In this document: positions 1 to 8,756 of the stretch, in pieces | How the letters are laid out: every line of letters begins with the position of its first letter | Numbering within the stretch: the first letter of the stretch is position 1 | Assembly (NCBI GenBank): GCA_963761655.1 | Contig: CAVXHI010000003.1 | Coordinates: forward strand, 248,001 to 312,000 | Origin: RYN-122 sp963761655 | GTDB taxonomy: Bacteria > Actinomycetota > Actinomycetes > Mycobacteriales > SCTD01 | Length of the DNA stretch: 64,000 nt | Reading direction: 5' to 3' | Translations under genes and position numbers: made by a program | Notes under the pieces: model-generated | Seen by the model: only the letters and a program-made list of their open reading frames with translations | Told to the model about the DNA's origin: nothing | Database searches by the model: none

Positions 1-1699
1 CCAGGCTCGGCGCCTCGCCCCCGACGTAGCGGGTCACGAGCTCGAGCTGGTCGGTCGGGACGTAGAGCTTGTCGCCCGGGTGGCCCTTCTTGCTGGGCGC
101 GTACTCGATGACCATGTACTCGCGGGTCGCGCCCTGCACGGTGCGCTGCACCATCTCGACGTAGCGCCCGACGCCGTGCTGCTCGTGCACCACCGGGTCG
201 CCCTTGGCCAGGGCCAAGGGGTCGACGGCGTTCCGGCGCCGGCTGGGCATCCGCTTGGACGGGTCCTTGGCGCCGGTCCCGCGGGTGCCGGTGAGGTCGG
301 ACTCCGTGAGCACGAGGGTCTTGAGCAGGTCGCTGGAGAAGCCCGTCCCGAGGCAGCCCTGGGTGACGGTGACCCGGCCGGCCGCGCTCTCGCCGTCGAG
401 GACGGCAGGGACGTCGGCGTTGCGGAGCACCTCGATCAGCCGCTCCGCCGTGCCGTGCCCCTCGGCGGACAGGACGACCCGCCAGCCGTCCTCGCTGAGG
501 CGCTTCACGTCCTCGACGGCCCGCTCGGTCTCACCCCGGTACGCCGTCGGCTGCTTGGCGGCGAGCACGACGGCGTCGTCCTCGAGGTCCTCGTCGGCGG
601 TGAACGGCGACAGGCTCCACCACGGCATCCGGAGCTCGCCGGCGTGCGCGCGGACGTCCTGCAGGGTGCGGTACGCGGCGGCGCCGAGGTCGAGCGGGGC
701 GGCCCCGCCGGTCGCGGCGGTGGCCCAGGAGGCCTCGAGGAACTCCTGGCTGGTGCGGACGAGGTCGTGCGCGCGGGTGCGGACCTTCTCCGGGTCGCAC
801 ACGACGACGCTCGTGCCCGCCGGCAGCTCGTCGAGGAGCAGCTGCAGGTCGTCGACGAGGACCGGGGCGAGCGCCTCCATGCCCTCGACCGGGGTGCCGT
901 CGGCGATCTTGTCGAGCATCTCGGCGAGCTGCGGCTGCTGCTCCTTCAGCTCCTTCGCCCGGGCCCGGACGGCCGGCGTCAGCAGCAGCTCGCGGCAGGG
1001 CGGGGCCCACAGCCCGTGCTCGACCGCACCGGGCAGCGACCGCTGGTCGGCGACCTTGAAGGAGCGGACCTCCTCCACGGTGTCGCCCCAGAGCTCGACC
1101 CGGACCGGGTGCTCCTCCGTGGGCGGGAAGACGTCGAGGATGCCTCCGCGGACGGCGAACTCGCCGCGCTTCTCCACGAGGTCGACCCGCGAGTAGGCCA
1201 GCTCGACCAGCCGCTCGACCAGGCGGTCGAGGCCCCCCTGGACGTCCTCGCCCTGCAGCGCCTGCACGGGCTCGAGGTCGGCGAGGCCGGGCACCTGCGG
1301 CTGCAGGACGCTGCGCACCGGGCAGACCACGACCTGGACCGGACCGGTGGCGGGGTCGTCCGCGCGGGGGTGCTTGAGCCGGCGCAGCACCGCGAGCCGC
1401 TTGCCGACGGTGTCGGCCCGGGGGCTCAGCCGCTCGTGCGGGAGCGTCTCCCAGGACGGGTAGCTGGCGACGAGGTCGGGGTCCATGAGGCAGCCCAGGG
1501 CGTCGGCCAGGTCCTCGGCCTCGCGCCCGGTGGCCGTCACAGCGAGGACGGTGCGGCCCTGGCGCGCCAGGCTGGCGACGACGAACGGCCGCAGCCCGAC
1601 CGGCCCGGTCAGGTCGAGCACGGGGGTCTCGGGCGCGTCGAGGGCGCGGGCGAGGGAGGGGTCGGCGGCGACGACGTCGAGCAGTCCGGCGAGGGACAC
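1..1699 (-). CDS. mfd: Transcription-repair coupling factor Mfd (5' part)
   Basis: Mfd is a DNA translocase that removes RNA polymerase stalled at lesions and recruits UvrA for nucleotide excision repair. About 566 N-terminal residues lie in the window; the gene runs off at base 1, so the helicase motor (family total about 1,150-1,200 residues) is missing. The UvrB-like N-terminal part is followed by the RNA-polymerase-interacting CarD-like domain from about residue 495 (DPVVHEQHGVGRY, then REYMVIEYA and DKLYVPTDQLELV). GTG at 1699 is chosen because AGGAGA lies just upstream and the protein begins there in the usual Mfd way (SLAGLLDVV). It follows pth in the same direction after about 220 bp, an order also seen in other actinobacteria. 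Identity is secure. Confidence 0.95.
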   Translation of the reverse strand, partial: MSLAGLLDVVAADPSLARALDAPETPVLDLTGPVGLRPFVVASLARQGRTVLAVTATGREAEDLADALGCLMDPDLVASYPSWETLPHERLSPRADTVGKRLAVLRRLKHPRADDPATGPVQVVVCPVRSVLQPQVPGLADLEPVQALQGEDVQGGLDRLVERLVELAYSRVDLVEKRGEFAVRGGILDVFPPTEEHPVRVELWGDTVEEVRSFKVADQRSLPGAVEHGLWAPPCRELLLTPAVRARAKELKEQQPQLAEMLDKIADGTPVEGMEALAPVLVDDLQLLLDELPAGTSVVVCDPEKVRTRAHDLVRTSQEFLEASWATAATGGAAPLDLGAAAYRTLQDVRAHAGELRMPWWSLSPFTADEDLEDDAVVLAAKQPTAYRGETERAVEDVKRLSEDGWRVVLSAEGHGTAERLIEVLRNADVPAVLDGESAAGRVTVTQGCLGTGFSSDLLKTLVLTESDLTGTRGTGAKDPSKRMPSRRRNAVDPLALAKGDPVVHEQHGVGRYVEMVQRTVQGATREYMVIEYAPSKKGHPGDKLYVPTDQLELVTRYVGGEAPSL

Positions 1700-1720
1700 A
1701 GGTCTCCTGAGAACGGCGAG

Positions 1721-1750
1721 AGGCCCCGGTCGGCCGAGAGGCCGGGGGCT
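1721..1750 (-). terminator. GC-rich hairpin between pth and mfd
   Basis: The 222 bp between pth and mfd (1700-1921) carries no gene. It holds an imperfect inverted repeat, CCCCGG (1724-1729) against CCGGGG (1742-1747), with pairing extending to the outer bases. It lies about 170 bp after the pth stop and just before the mfd ribosome-binding site. It could end the upstream operon or shape the mfd leader. There is no T-run, so the call rests only on the stem. Confidence 0.3.
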
Positions 1751-1921
1751 GGCTCCCAGGCTACGGCCGGGGCGGGGCCACGCCGGGGTGAGCCGGCGTG
1801 CCCTGCGGCACGTGCGGACTCCACCTCGGCCCGGACCCGGGACCGGTGCGGCCGGCCCCGGCGCACCCAGGGGGTGGTCCGGGCGGGGTGGAGTCCGGAC
1901 CTGCCGCTGCCCGCGGGTGAC

Positions 1922-2503
1922 CTACGGCAGCATCGGGTGGAACGTGTTCTGGGCCGCCTCGAGCGTGCCCGTCAGCAGCGCCTCCACGGCGTCCGCCGCC
2001 CGGTCGACGTGGAACGGGAGCTCCCTGCGCTCGGGCGGCCCGAAGTCCTTGAGCACGAAGTCGGCCGGGTCCTGCCGGCCCGGCGGCCGGCCGATGCCGA
2101 ACCGCACCCGCAGGTACTCGCGGGAGCCGAGGCTCTTGTCGATCGACCGCAGCCCGTTGTGCCCACCGTGGCCGCCGCCGCGCTTGAGCCGCAGCACGCC
2201 GTAGTCGACGTCGAGCTCGTCGTGCACGACGAGCAGGCGGTCGACCGGCACCTTGAAGAAGCCCGACACGGAGGCCACCGGCCCGCCGGACTCGTTCATG
2301 TAGCACTTGGGCTTCGCCAGCACGACCCGCTGGCCGGCGAGGCGCCCCTCGACGAGGTCGGCCCGGCCCTTGTGCGCCTTGTACTTCCCGCCGACCCGCT
2401 CCGCGAGCAGGTCCAGGACCATGGAGCCGGCGTTGTGCCGGTTCCCGGCGTAGGACGGCCCGGGGTTGCCGAGGCCGACGACGAGCCAGACGTCGTCGGC
2501 CAC
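1922..2503 (-). CDS. pth: Peptidyl-tRNA hydrolase
   Basis: Pth cleaves the ester bond of peptidyl-tRNAs released early from ribosomes, recycling tRNA in the cytoplasm. The 193-residue protein has the normal family length. The N-terminal LVVGLGNPG, the catalytic RHNAG histidine, the NESG asparagine, HDELD, and GGHGGHNGL are all present and in order. The GTG start at 2503 has GGAG about 8 bases upstream. It lies 24 bp after rplY in the same direction, matching the rplY-pth pair of other actinobacteria, so the two are probably co-transcribed. Confidence 0.96.
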   Translation of the reverse strand: MADDVWLVVGLGNPGPSYAGNRHNAGSMVLDLLAERVGGKYKAHKGRADLVEGRLAGQRVVLAKPKCYMNESGGPVASVSGFFKVPVDRLLVVHDELDVDYGVLRLKRGGGHGGHNGLRSIDKSLGSREYLRVRFGIGRPPGRQDPADFVLKDFGPPERRELPFHVDRAADAVEALLTGTLEAAQNTFHPMLP

Positions 2504-2527
2504 GGCAGGGACTCCGGTGTGCGGGGC

Positions 2528-3214
2528 CTAGGCCTCGGTCTCGGGGACGACGTCGCCCTCGCCCTCGGCCTCGGCGGCCGCGGCGATGTCGGCGTCGCTG
2601 TCGGCACCCGTGTCGGTGCTGCCCGCGCCGGTCTCGGCGTCGGAGGCGGCGATCTCGGCCTCGACCTCCTCGGCGGTCGGGGCGCCGGTGGCCTGCACGA
2701 CGACCAGCTCGGGGGCGGCGACCAGCGTCATGCCCTCGGGGAGCTTGACGTCGGCGGCGGCGATCGGACGCCCGACGGCGAGCTTCGAGATGTCGATCTC
2801 GATCGACTCGGGGATCTTGGTCGCGTCGGCCTCGACCTGGAGCGCCGTGGTCTGCAGCTCGACGATGACGTCGCCCTTGGCCTCACCGACGAGCGTCACC
2901 GGGACGTCCACGGTGACCTTCTCGCCGAGGCGGACGGCGACGAGGTCGACGTGCTCGAGGTAGCCCTTGATCGGGTCGCGGACGATCGACTTCGGCAGCG
3001 CGAGCTGCTCACCCTCGGAGGTCTGCAGCGCGATCAGCGCGTTGGGGTCGCTGCGCAGGGCGAGCATGAGCTCGTGGCCCGGGAGCGTGAAGTGGCGGGG
3101 GGCGTCGCCGTGGCCGTAGAGGACCGCGGGGACCTTGTTGGCCCGGCGGATGCGCCGCGACGGGCCCTTGCCGAACTCGGTGCGAGGCTCGGCGGTGATG
3201 CGGACTCCGGACAC
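2528..3214 (-). CDS. rplY: 50S ribosomal protein L25/Ctc (long form)
   Basis: L25 of the general-stress Ctc type binds 5S rRNA in the large subunit. The protein has 228 residues. The N-terminal 5S-binding domain (RTEFGKGPSRRIRRANKVPAVLYG) is followed by the beta-rich TL5-type domain, then a strongly acidic, Ala/Glu/Asp-rich tail of about 45 residues, as is common in actinobacterial Ctc. GTG at 3214 with AGGAGA 7 bases upstream is the start. A longer frame reaching upstream to 3832 overlaps prs antisense-free sequence and lacks homology. It sits between prs and pth, 137 bp after the prs stop, a gap long enough to hold its own promoter. Confidence 0.94.
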   Translation of the reverse strand: MSGVRITAEPRTEFGKGPSRRIRRANKVPAVLYGHGDAPRHFTLPGHELMLALRSDPNALIALQTSEGEQLALPKSIVRDPIKGYLEHVDLVAVRLGEKVTVDVPVTLVGEAKGDVIVELQTTALQVEADATKIPESIEIDISKLAVGRPIAAADVKLPEGMTLVAAPELVVVQATGAPTAEEVEAEIAASDAETGAGSTDTGADSDADIAAAAEAEGEGDVVPETEA

Positions 3215-3351
3215 GGTGGGACTCTCCTGTTGCGGTGGCCTGATGCGGGGCTGCGGACTGCGGGTGGTCTGGGTGGAGCGGGGGCCGGGGCGTGTCGTCA
3301 CCGCCGCGCGGGGCGCAGCGGTCGACACTACCGGGTTGTCACACCGGGCGG

Positions 3352-4329
3352 TCAGGCGTCCCCGTCGAACAGGCTGGTGACCGAGCCGTCCTCGAAGACC
3401 GCCGTGATCGCCTGGGCGAGCAGCGGCGCGATCGACAGCACGGTGAGCCTGTCGAAGCGCTTCTCGGTGTCGATCGGGAGCGTGTTGGTGATGAGCACCT
3501 CGCTGACCCGGCTGCTCGACAGGCGGTCCATCGCCGGTCCGGACAGCACGCCGTGCGTCGCCGTCACGATGACGTCCTCGGCGCCGTTCTCGAACAGCAG
3601 CTCGGCGGCCTTGGTGATCGTGCCGCCGGTGTCGATCATGTCGTCGACGAGGATGCAGGTCTTGCCGGCGACCTGGCCGACGACCTCCCCGACCTTGACC
3701 TCGTTCGGCACGTTCGGGTCGCGCCGCTTGTGGATGATCGCCAGGCCGCAGCCGAGGGTGTCGGTCCAGCGCTCGGCGACGCGCACCCGGCCGGCGTCGG
3801 GGCTGACGACGACGAGGTCCCGGTCGCCCCACTCCTTCTTGACGTGGGCGGACAGCAGCGGCAGCGCGAACAGGTGGTCGACCGGGCCGTCGAAGAAGCC
3901 CTGGATCTGCGCGGTGTGCAGGTCGACCGTCATGAGGCGGTCGGCGCCGGCGGTCTTGAACAGGTCGGCGATGAGGCGCGCGCTGATCGGCTCGCGGCCG
4001 CGGTGCTTCTTGTCCTGCCGGGCGTAGGGGTAGAAGGGCATGACCACGGTGATGCGCTTGGCGGAGGCCCGCTTGAGCGCGTCGACCATGAGCAGCTGCT
4101 CCATGACCCAGGTGTTGATGGCGTTGGCGTGGCTCTGCAGCACGAACGCGTCGCAGCCGCGGACCGACTCCTCGAAGCGGACGAAGATCTCGCCGTTCGC
4201 GAACTCGTAGGCGCTGGTCGGCACCGGCTGCACGCCGAGCTCGGACGCGACCTCCTGCGCCAGCTCCGGGTACGCGCGCCCCGTGAAGAGCATGAGGTTC
4301 TTGCGGCTCTCGATCTCCAGGCCGGTCAC
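3352..4329 (-). CDS. prs: Ribose-phosphate pyrophosphokinase (PRPP synthase)
   Basis: Prs makes PRPP from ribose 5-phosphate and ATP for nucleotide, histidine, tryptophan and decaprenyl-phosphoribose synthesis. The 325-residue protein has the class I layout: MLFTGRAYPELA near the N-terminus, the catalytic loop MPFYPYARQDKKHRGREPIS, a VDLHTAQIQGFF stretch, and the PRPP loop LVDDMIDTGGTI. The GTG start at 4329 overlaps the glmU TGA by four bases (GTGA), so translational coupling with glmU is likely. The glmU-prs pairing is conserved across Actinobacteria. Confidence 0.97.
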   Translation of the reverse strand: MTGLEIESRKNLMLFTGRAYPELAQEVASELGVQPVPTSAYEFANGEIFVRFEESVRGCDAFVLQSHANAINTWVMEQLLMVDALKRASAKRITVVMPFYPYARQDKKHRGREPISARLIADLFKTAGADRLMTVDLHTAQIQGFFDGPVDHLFALPLLSAHVKKEWGDRDLVVVSPDAGRVRVAERWTDTLGCGLAIIHKRRDPNVPNEVKVGEVVGQVAGKTCILVDDMIDTGGTITKAAELLFENGAEDVIVTATHGVLSGPAMDRLSSSRVSEVLITNTLPIDTEKRFDRLTVLSIAPLLAQAITAVFEDGSVTSLFDGDA

Positions 4330-5753
4330 TGCGGCTGCTCCTGCTGCTCGGGGGACGCTGTGGTGGGGGTCATCCGGTCGACCCAGCCCTCGACGTTGCG
4401 CTGGCGGGCACGCCCGACGCCGAGGGCCCGGGCGGGGACGTCGTTCGTGATGACGGAGCCGGCCGCGGTGTAGGCGCCGTCCCCGATCTCGACGGGGGCG
4501 ACGAGGCTGTTGTTGCCGCCGACCTTGGCGTTGCTGCCGATGGTCGTGCGGTGCTTGGTGCGGCCGTCGTAGTTGAAGACGACGGTGCCGGCGCCGACGT
4601 TGGTGCCCGTGCCGATGGTGGCGTCACCGACGTAGGACAGGTGGGGCACCTTGCTCCCCGCGCCGACGTCGCTGGCCTTGATCTCCACGTAGGCGCCGGC
4701 CTTGCTGCCCTCGCCGAGCCGCGTGCCGGGCCGCAGGTAGGTGAACGGACCCACGGTCGCCCGGGCCCCGATCACCGCGCCCTCGGCGTGCGTCCGGACG
4801 ACCGTCGCGCCCTCGCCCACCTGCGTGTCGGTCAGCGTGCTGTCCGGCCCGACGACGGCGCCCGCCGCGACGGTCGTGGTCCCGTGCAGCTGCGTGCCCG
4901 GGCGGACGGTGCAGTCGGGCTCGAGGACGACGTCGGCGTCGATCCAGGTGGTCTGCGGGTCCAGGACGGCCACGCCGGCGACGAGGTGCCGGCGCACGAT
5001 CCGGTCCCGGAGCACCCGGGCGGCGTCGGCGAGCTGGGCGCGGTCGTTCACGCCGGCCGTCTCCGCGGCGTCGGCGGCGACCTGGGCACTCACCCCGAGG
5101 CCCTGCGCCCGGTGGATGCCGACGACGTCGGGGAGGTAGTGCTCGCCCTGGGCGTTGTCGGTGGACAGCTGTCCGAGCGCCTCGCGCAGCCGGGCGGCGT
5201 CGAAGGCGTAGACGCCGGTGGCGATCTCGTCGATCCGCCGCTCGTCGTCGGTGGCGTCCTTGTGCTCCACCACGCGGTCGACGCCGTCGGCGCCCCGCAC
5301 GACGCGGCCGTAGCCGGTGGGGTCCGGGAGGACGGCCGTCAGCAGGGTGGTCGCGGCGTCGCGGGCCTCGTGGTGGGCGACCAGGGCGGCGAGGGTCTCG
5401 GCGGTGAGCAGCGGGGCGTCGCCGGGCGTGACGACGACCGTGCCGGTCAGGCCCTCGAGGGCGTCCAGGGCGACCCGGACCGCCGAGCCGGTGCCGTCCT
5501 GGCGCTCCTGGACGACGGCCCTCGCGGCCGGGTCGACGTCGGCGAGGTGGGCCGTCACCTGCTCGCGGGCGTGCCCGACGACGACGACGAGGTGCTGCGG
5601 CTGCAGGGCCCGCGCGACGGCGACGACGTGGCCGAGCATCGTGCGGCCCGCCAGCGCGTGGAGCACCTTCGGGGTGCGGCTCCGCATGCGGGTGCCCTCA
5701 CCCGCGGCGAGGACGACGACCGCCGCGGGGCGCGCGTCGGCAGGCGTGCTCAC
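4326..5753 (-). CDS. glmU: Bifunctional GlmU (glucosamine-1-P acetyltransferase / GlcNAc-1-P uridyltransferase)
   Basis: GlmU makes UDP-GlcNAc for peptidoglycan in two steps. The 475 residues contain an N-terminal nucleotidyltransferase domain (AAGEGTRMRSRTPK near residue 15, then TPGDAPLL) and a C-terminal left-handed beta-helix acetyltransferase (hexapeptide repeats from about residue 265, including PFTYLRPG and HLSYVGDA). GTG at 5753 is preceded by GAGGAG; the open frame continues upstream across the tRNA gene, but that stretch has no homology. It is the first protein gene after tRNA-Gln, an arrangement also known from mycobacteria. Confidence 0.96.
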   Translation of the reverse strand: MSTPADARPAAVVVLAAGEGTRMRSRTPKVLHALAGRTMLGHVVAVARALQPQHLVVVVGHAREQVTAHLADVDPAARAVVQERQDGTGSAVRVALDALEGLTGTVVVTPGDAPLLTAETLAALVAHHEARDAATTLLTAVLPDPTGYGRVVRGADGVDRVVEHKDATDDERRIDEIATGVYAFDAARLREALGQLSTDNAQGEHYLPDVVGIHRAQGLGVSAQVAADAAETAGVNDRAQLADAARVLRDRIVRRHLVAGVAVLDPQTTWIDADVVLEPDCTVRPGTQLHGTTTVAAGAVVGPDSTLTDTQVGEGATVVRTHAEGAVIGARATVGPFTYLRPGTRLGEGSKAGAYVEIKASDVGAGSKVPHLSYVGDATIGTGTNVGAGTVVFNYDGRTKHRTTIGSNAKVGGNNSLVAPVEIGDGAYTAAGSVITNDVPARALGVGRARQRNVEGWVDRMTPTTASPEQQEQPQ

Positions 5754-5841
5754 GGAGGCTCCTCGCGGATCGGGCGCCGGGACCCCGGCGGGCCCGAGAC
5801 TACCGGCGGAGGATCGAGCACTCCGCGCCTGGCGACGTGAG

Positions 5842-5913
5842 TTCCGCTGCCTGGACTCGAACCAGGATCGCATCGCACCAAAGGCGAGCAGGTTGCCATT
5901 ACCCCACAGCGGA
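5842..5913 (-). tRNA. tRNA-Gln (anticodon TTG)
   Basis: The reverse strand folds as a tRNA with a perfect 7-bp acceptor stem (TCCGCTG with CAGCGGA), a 4-bp D stem, anticodon loop CTTTGGT giving TTG, and a 5-bp T arm (CCTGG with CCAGG around TTCGAGT). CCA is not encoded. One oddity is that the anticodon stem closes with four pairs and a C-T mismatch at 27-43. A tRNA-Gln beside glmU is known in mycobacteria, which supports the call. Confidence 0.88.
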
Positions 5914-5966
5914 CTGATTGTCAAGAGGCGAGGGGCGACTGCCTCGCCGGCAGCGTAGAACGTTTG

Positions 5967-7025
5967 TCACGACGGCGGGTCGGCCGGACCCTGCCCGCCC
6001 TGCGCCGAGCTGGTCAGCGCTGCGACCAGACCGTGGAGCCTCTGGTAGAGCTCGCGGCTGCCCCGCACCCTGACCGTCAGGCAGCCTCGGTAGTGCTCCC
6101 CGGAGGCGTGGCGCACCGTCGTCGGGTTGTGCCGCTTGAGCGTGGTGCGCGCGAAGGAGTCCGGCGTCACGCCGACGTGCTCGGCCCACCACGTCCGCGC
6201 GGCGACCTCGTCCGCCCGCTCGTGGATGCTCAGCCGGAAGGTGACCTGCTCCGGCCGCACGCCGGCCTCGCGGAGGCCGGCGAGGAACAGCGAGACCAGG
6301 CCCGGATCGCTGTTCATCCAGTGCACCGACTCCCGAGGGTTCCAGGGCTTCGCCTTTGCGCCCTCGCACCAGTACGACACGGCGAGCGCGACGAGCAGGT
6401 CGCGCGAGGTCACCGGCCCGAGCTGGGCGGCAGCCGCGGCGTGCACCTCCTCCCGCCGCCGGTCCCGCGCCTCGCGCAGCGGGCGCCAGCGCGCCTCCGC
6501 CATCGCCTTGACGTGCTCCAGGTCGCCGCCGTGCCGGCTGCGAGGGACCACGGGCATCCCCAGGCACCAGGAGCTGACCGTCGCGACGGTGACCTCGAGC
6601 TCCGCGGCGATCTCACGCAGCAGCGCACCGGCAGCACGCAGCTCACGGGCCCGCGAGCGCCGCTCCGGGGCGCTGAGCGGGGGCCGCAGCGCCGCCGGGA
6701 AGGCCGGCGCAGGCAGCGGCTCCGGCCGGGGCAGGTCACGCAGCCACAGCGAGCAGGTGCTCTTCGCCACCCCCAGCTCCCGGGCGACCTCGTCGTACGT
6801 CCAGCCGGCCCGCCGGAGCTGCCGCGCCAGGTCCCGGGCGTCGTCCTTCGCGCGAGGACGTCGCAGGGCGTCGGGCACGGCGGTGCCGGCCAGCAGCTCG
6901 GTCAGCAGCGCGTCACCGACCCCCAGCTCGCCCCGGATCTGCCGCCGTGGGCGTCCCTGCTCCCGGAGCAGGCGCGCCCGCTCCCCCAGCTCGACCTTCT
7001 CCTGCATCGTGCGGTGTCGTCCCAT
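5967..7025 (-). CDS. HTH protein with LAGLIDADG-like C-terminal domain
   Basis: The 352-residue protein has two or more helix-turn-helix segments in its N-terminal half (YDEVARELGVAKSTCSLWL near residue 70 and LLREIAAELEVTVATVSSWC near 130). The C-terminal half resembles domains derived from LAGLIDADG homing endonucleases (YWCEGAK, then a SDPGLVSLFLAGLREAGV helix and a strand-rich tail). It probably binds DNA as a regulator. Whether it still cuts DNA cannot be told, though no intein or intron context is present. ATG at 7025 is used; the frame stays open further upstream into the anti-sigma gene, which is implausible. It stands alone between tRNA-Gln and a divergent anti-sigma ATPase. Confidence 0.7.
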   Translation of the reverse strand: MGRHRTMQEKVELGERARLLREQGRPRRQIRGELGVGDALLTELLAGTAVPDALRRPRAKDDARDLARQLRRAGWTYDEVARELGVAKSTCSLWLRDLPRPEPLPAPAFPAALRPPLSAPERRSRARELRAAGALLREIAAELEVTVATVSSWCLGMPVVPRSRHGGDLEHVKAMAEARWRPLREARDRRREEVHAAAAAQLGPVTSRDLLVALAVSYWCEGAKAKPWNPRESVHWMNSDPGLVSLFLAGLREAGVRPEQVTFRLSIHERADEVAARTWWAEHVGVTPDSFARTTLKRHNPTTVRHASGEHYRGCLTVRVRGSRELYQRLHGLVAALTSSAQGGQGPADPPS

Positions 7026-7215
7026 CGGAGGCCCCTCGTGGTGGCGGCTCGACCCTCCACCTCGCACGCTCCCACCCGGGTCCGACAGTCCTGGGCGACC
7101 ACCTGGTCCGGGAGGACCAGGTGCACCCACCCTCCGGACCACCGGCCCGGTGCCGTCCGGGCCGTTCGGGCACGGACCGGGCATCGGGTCCGCGCCGAGG
7201 GCGCTTCCTGGGGAC

Positions 7216-7659
7216 ATGGACGCCACGCACCCGGAGCCCGACGCGACGCTCGCCCGCGAGGGTGCTCCGCTGCAGGCCCGCGTCGACCTCCCCCGCCAGC
7301 CGCAGGCCTGCTCGACGGCGCGGCGCACGGCGCGCCTGCTGCTCGGCACCTGGGCGGTCACCGACCACGCGCTCCTGGACGACGCCCTCGTCGTCGTGAG
7401 CGAGCTGGTCGGCAACGCGGTCCGGCACGGCGACGTCCGCCTGGCACTGGACCTGCAGCTCGACGACGCCGGCCTGCTCGTGGCCGTGAGCGACGGTGCT
7501 CGTGCCCTGCCGCAGCAGCGCACCGGCAGCCAGGACCAGGAGTCGGGCCGGGGCCTGACGATCGTCGAGGCGCTGGCGCAGGAGTGGGGCACCGAGCAGC
7601 TCCCCGACGGCAAGCGGGTCTGGGCACGGCTCCGGGCCTGGGCACCTACGGGTCCGTAG
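7216..7659 (+). CDS. Anti-sigma-factor-type ATP-binding protein (RsbW/SpoIIAB-like)
   Basis: This small GHKL ATPase of 147 residues belongs to the family that usually binds or phosphorylates anti-sigma antagonists. The N box (SELVGNAVRHG near residue 65), G1 (VSDGAR near 93) and G2 (SGRGLTIVEAL near 114) are all present. No second domain is seen, so it may act alone or with a partner elsewhere. ATG at 7216 follows GGGGA. It is divergent from the HTH gene, and its stop codon lies inside a palindrome before the desaturase, so the desaturase operator overlaps its 3' end. The target sigma factor is unknown. Confidence 0.8.
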   Translation: MDATHPEPDATLAREGAPLQARVDLPRQPQACSTARRTARLLLGTWAVTDHALLDDALVVVSELVGNAVRHGDVRLALDLQLDDAGLLVAVSDGARALPQQRTGSQDQESGRGLTIVEALAQEWGTEQLPDGKRVWARLRAWAPTGP

Positions 7660-7673
7660 GTTACGGTCCCGTA
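7645..7673 (+). promoter_or_regulatory. Two tandem palindromes before the desaturase (probable TetR operator)
   Basis: CCTACGG-GT-CCGTAGG (7645-7660) is a perfect 7-bp dyad, and TACGG-TC-CCGTA (7662-7673) is a perfect 5-bp dyad. Both share the core TACGG-N2-CCGTA, and their centres are 15 bp apart. They lie 32-60 bp before the desaturase start. The shape and spacing suit paired dimers of a TetR-family repressor, and a TetR gene follows the desaturase. Confidence 0.65.
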
Positions 7674-7704
7674 CCTCTGCTGCCTGCCCTCCCGGAGCCC
7701 GCCC

Positions 7705-8724
7705 GTGACCACCACCCCCGTCGAGCGCCTCCAGGGCAACGCCGGTGACCCCGACGCCCCCACCACGACGATCGACGTCGCCGAGGACGTCGCGCGCCCG
7801 ATGCAGGCGGTGCCGAAGAGCCTCGCGCTGGCCCGGGCCGAGCAGGCCGCGCTGGCCGCCTTCATCGCCGTCCCGTTCGTCTGCGTGCTCGTCGGGGCGT
7901 TCGTGGCCTGGGGCGGCTTCCTGTCCTGGCGCGACGTCGTCATCAGCACGGTCTTCTACGCGATCACCGGTCACGGCATCACGGTCGGGTTCCACCGCTT
8001 CTTCACGCACGGCTCGTTCAAGGCCGGCCGGGGCGTCACGATCGCCCTGGCCGTCTCCGGGTCGATGGCCGTCGAGGGCCCGGTCACCCGCTGGGTCGCC
8101 GACCACCGCCGCCACCACGCGTACTCCGACAAGGAGGGCGACCCGCACAGCCCCTGGCGCTACGGCGAGAACTTCCCGGCCCTGTGCAAGGGCCTGTGGC
8201 ACGCGCACATCGGCTGGCTGTTCGACGTCGAGCAGACCGACCAGAAGCGCTTCGTCCCCGACCTGCTCGCCGACGACGACGTCGCCCGGGTCAACCGGCT
8301 CTTCCCGCTCTGGGTGACCCTGTCGCTCGGCCTGCCGCCCGTGCTCGGCGCCCTGCTCGCCCTCGCGACCGGGAACGACGTCAGCACGGGCGCGGTCACC
8401 GCGTTCTTCTGGGCCAGCCTCGTGCGCATGGCCGTCCTGCACCACAGCACCTGGGCCATCAACTCGATCTGCCACACCTTCGGCGAGCGCCCCTTCAAGA
8501 CCCGCGACCGGAGCAGCAACGTCTGGCCGCTGGCGTTCCTGTCCATGGGCGAGAGCTGGCACAACCTGCACCACGCCGACCCGACGGCGGCGCGTCACGG
8601 CGTCGACCGTTGGCAGTTCGACAGCAGCGCGGAGCTCATCCGGGGCCTCGAGAAGCTCGGCCTCGCCACCGACGTCCGCTGGCCCAGCCGGGAGCGCCTG
8701 GACGGCAAGCGGGTCGCGGCCTGA
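7705..8724 (+). CDS. Membrane fatty acid (acyl-CoA/acyl-lipid) desaturase
   Basis: This integral membrane di-iron desaturase probably introduces a delta-9 double bond into acyl chains. Its 339 residues carry the three histidine boxes HRFFTH (about residue 95), DHRRHH (about 135) and HNLHH (about 290) with the expected spacing, and hydrophobic segments at about 50-75, 85-105 and 205-260. GTG at 7705 has GGAG upstream. No fused electron-transfer domain is present, so a separate ferredoxin or reductase is needed. It is followed 32 bp later by a TetR regulator and preceded by two palindromes, suggesting control by membrane fluidity or acyl-CoA. Confidence 0.92.
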   Translation: MTTTPVERLQGNAGDPDAPTTTIDVAEDVARPMQAVPKSLALARAEQAALAAFIAVPFVCVLVGAFVAWGGFLSWRDVVISTVFYAITGHGITVGFHRFFTHGSFKAGRGVTIALAVSGSMAVEGPVTRWVADHRRHHAYSDKEGDPHSPWRYGENFPALCKGLWHAHIGWLFDVEQTDQKRFVPDLLADDDVARVNRLFPLWVTLSLGLPPVLGALLALATGNDVSTGAVTAFFWASLVRMAVLHHSTWAINSICHTFGERPFKTRDRSSNVWPLAFLSMGESWHNLHHADPTAARHGVDRWQFDSSAELIRGLEKLGLATDVRWPSRERLDGKRVAA

Positions 8725-8756
8725 CGGTCGCCCCGGAGGCGCCGCGGCGCCGCCGG

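Noticed and set aside
80..4027. Very long open frame on the plus strand across mfd, pth, rplY and prs
   Set aside because: It is antisense to four well-identified genes; such shadow frames are expected at this GC content.
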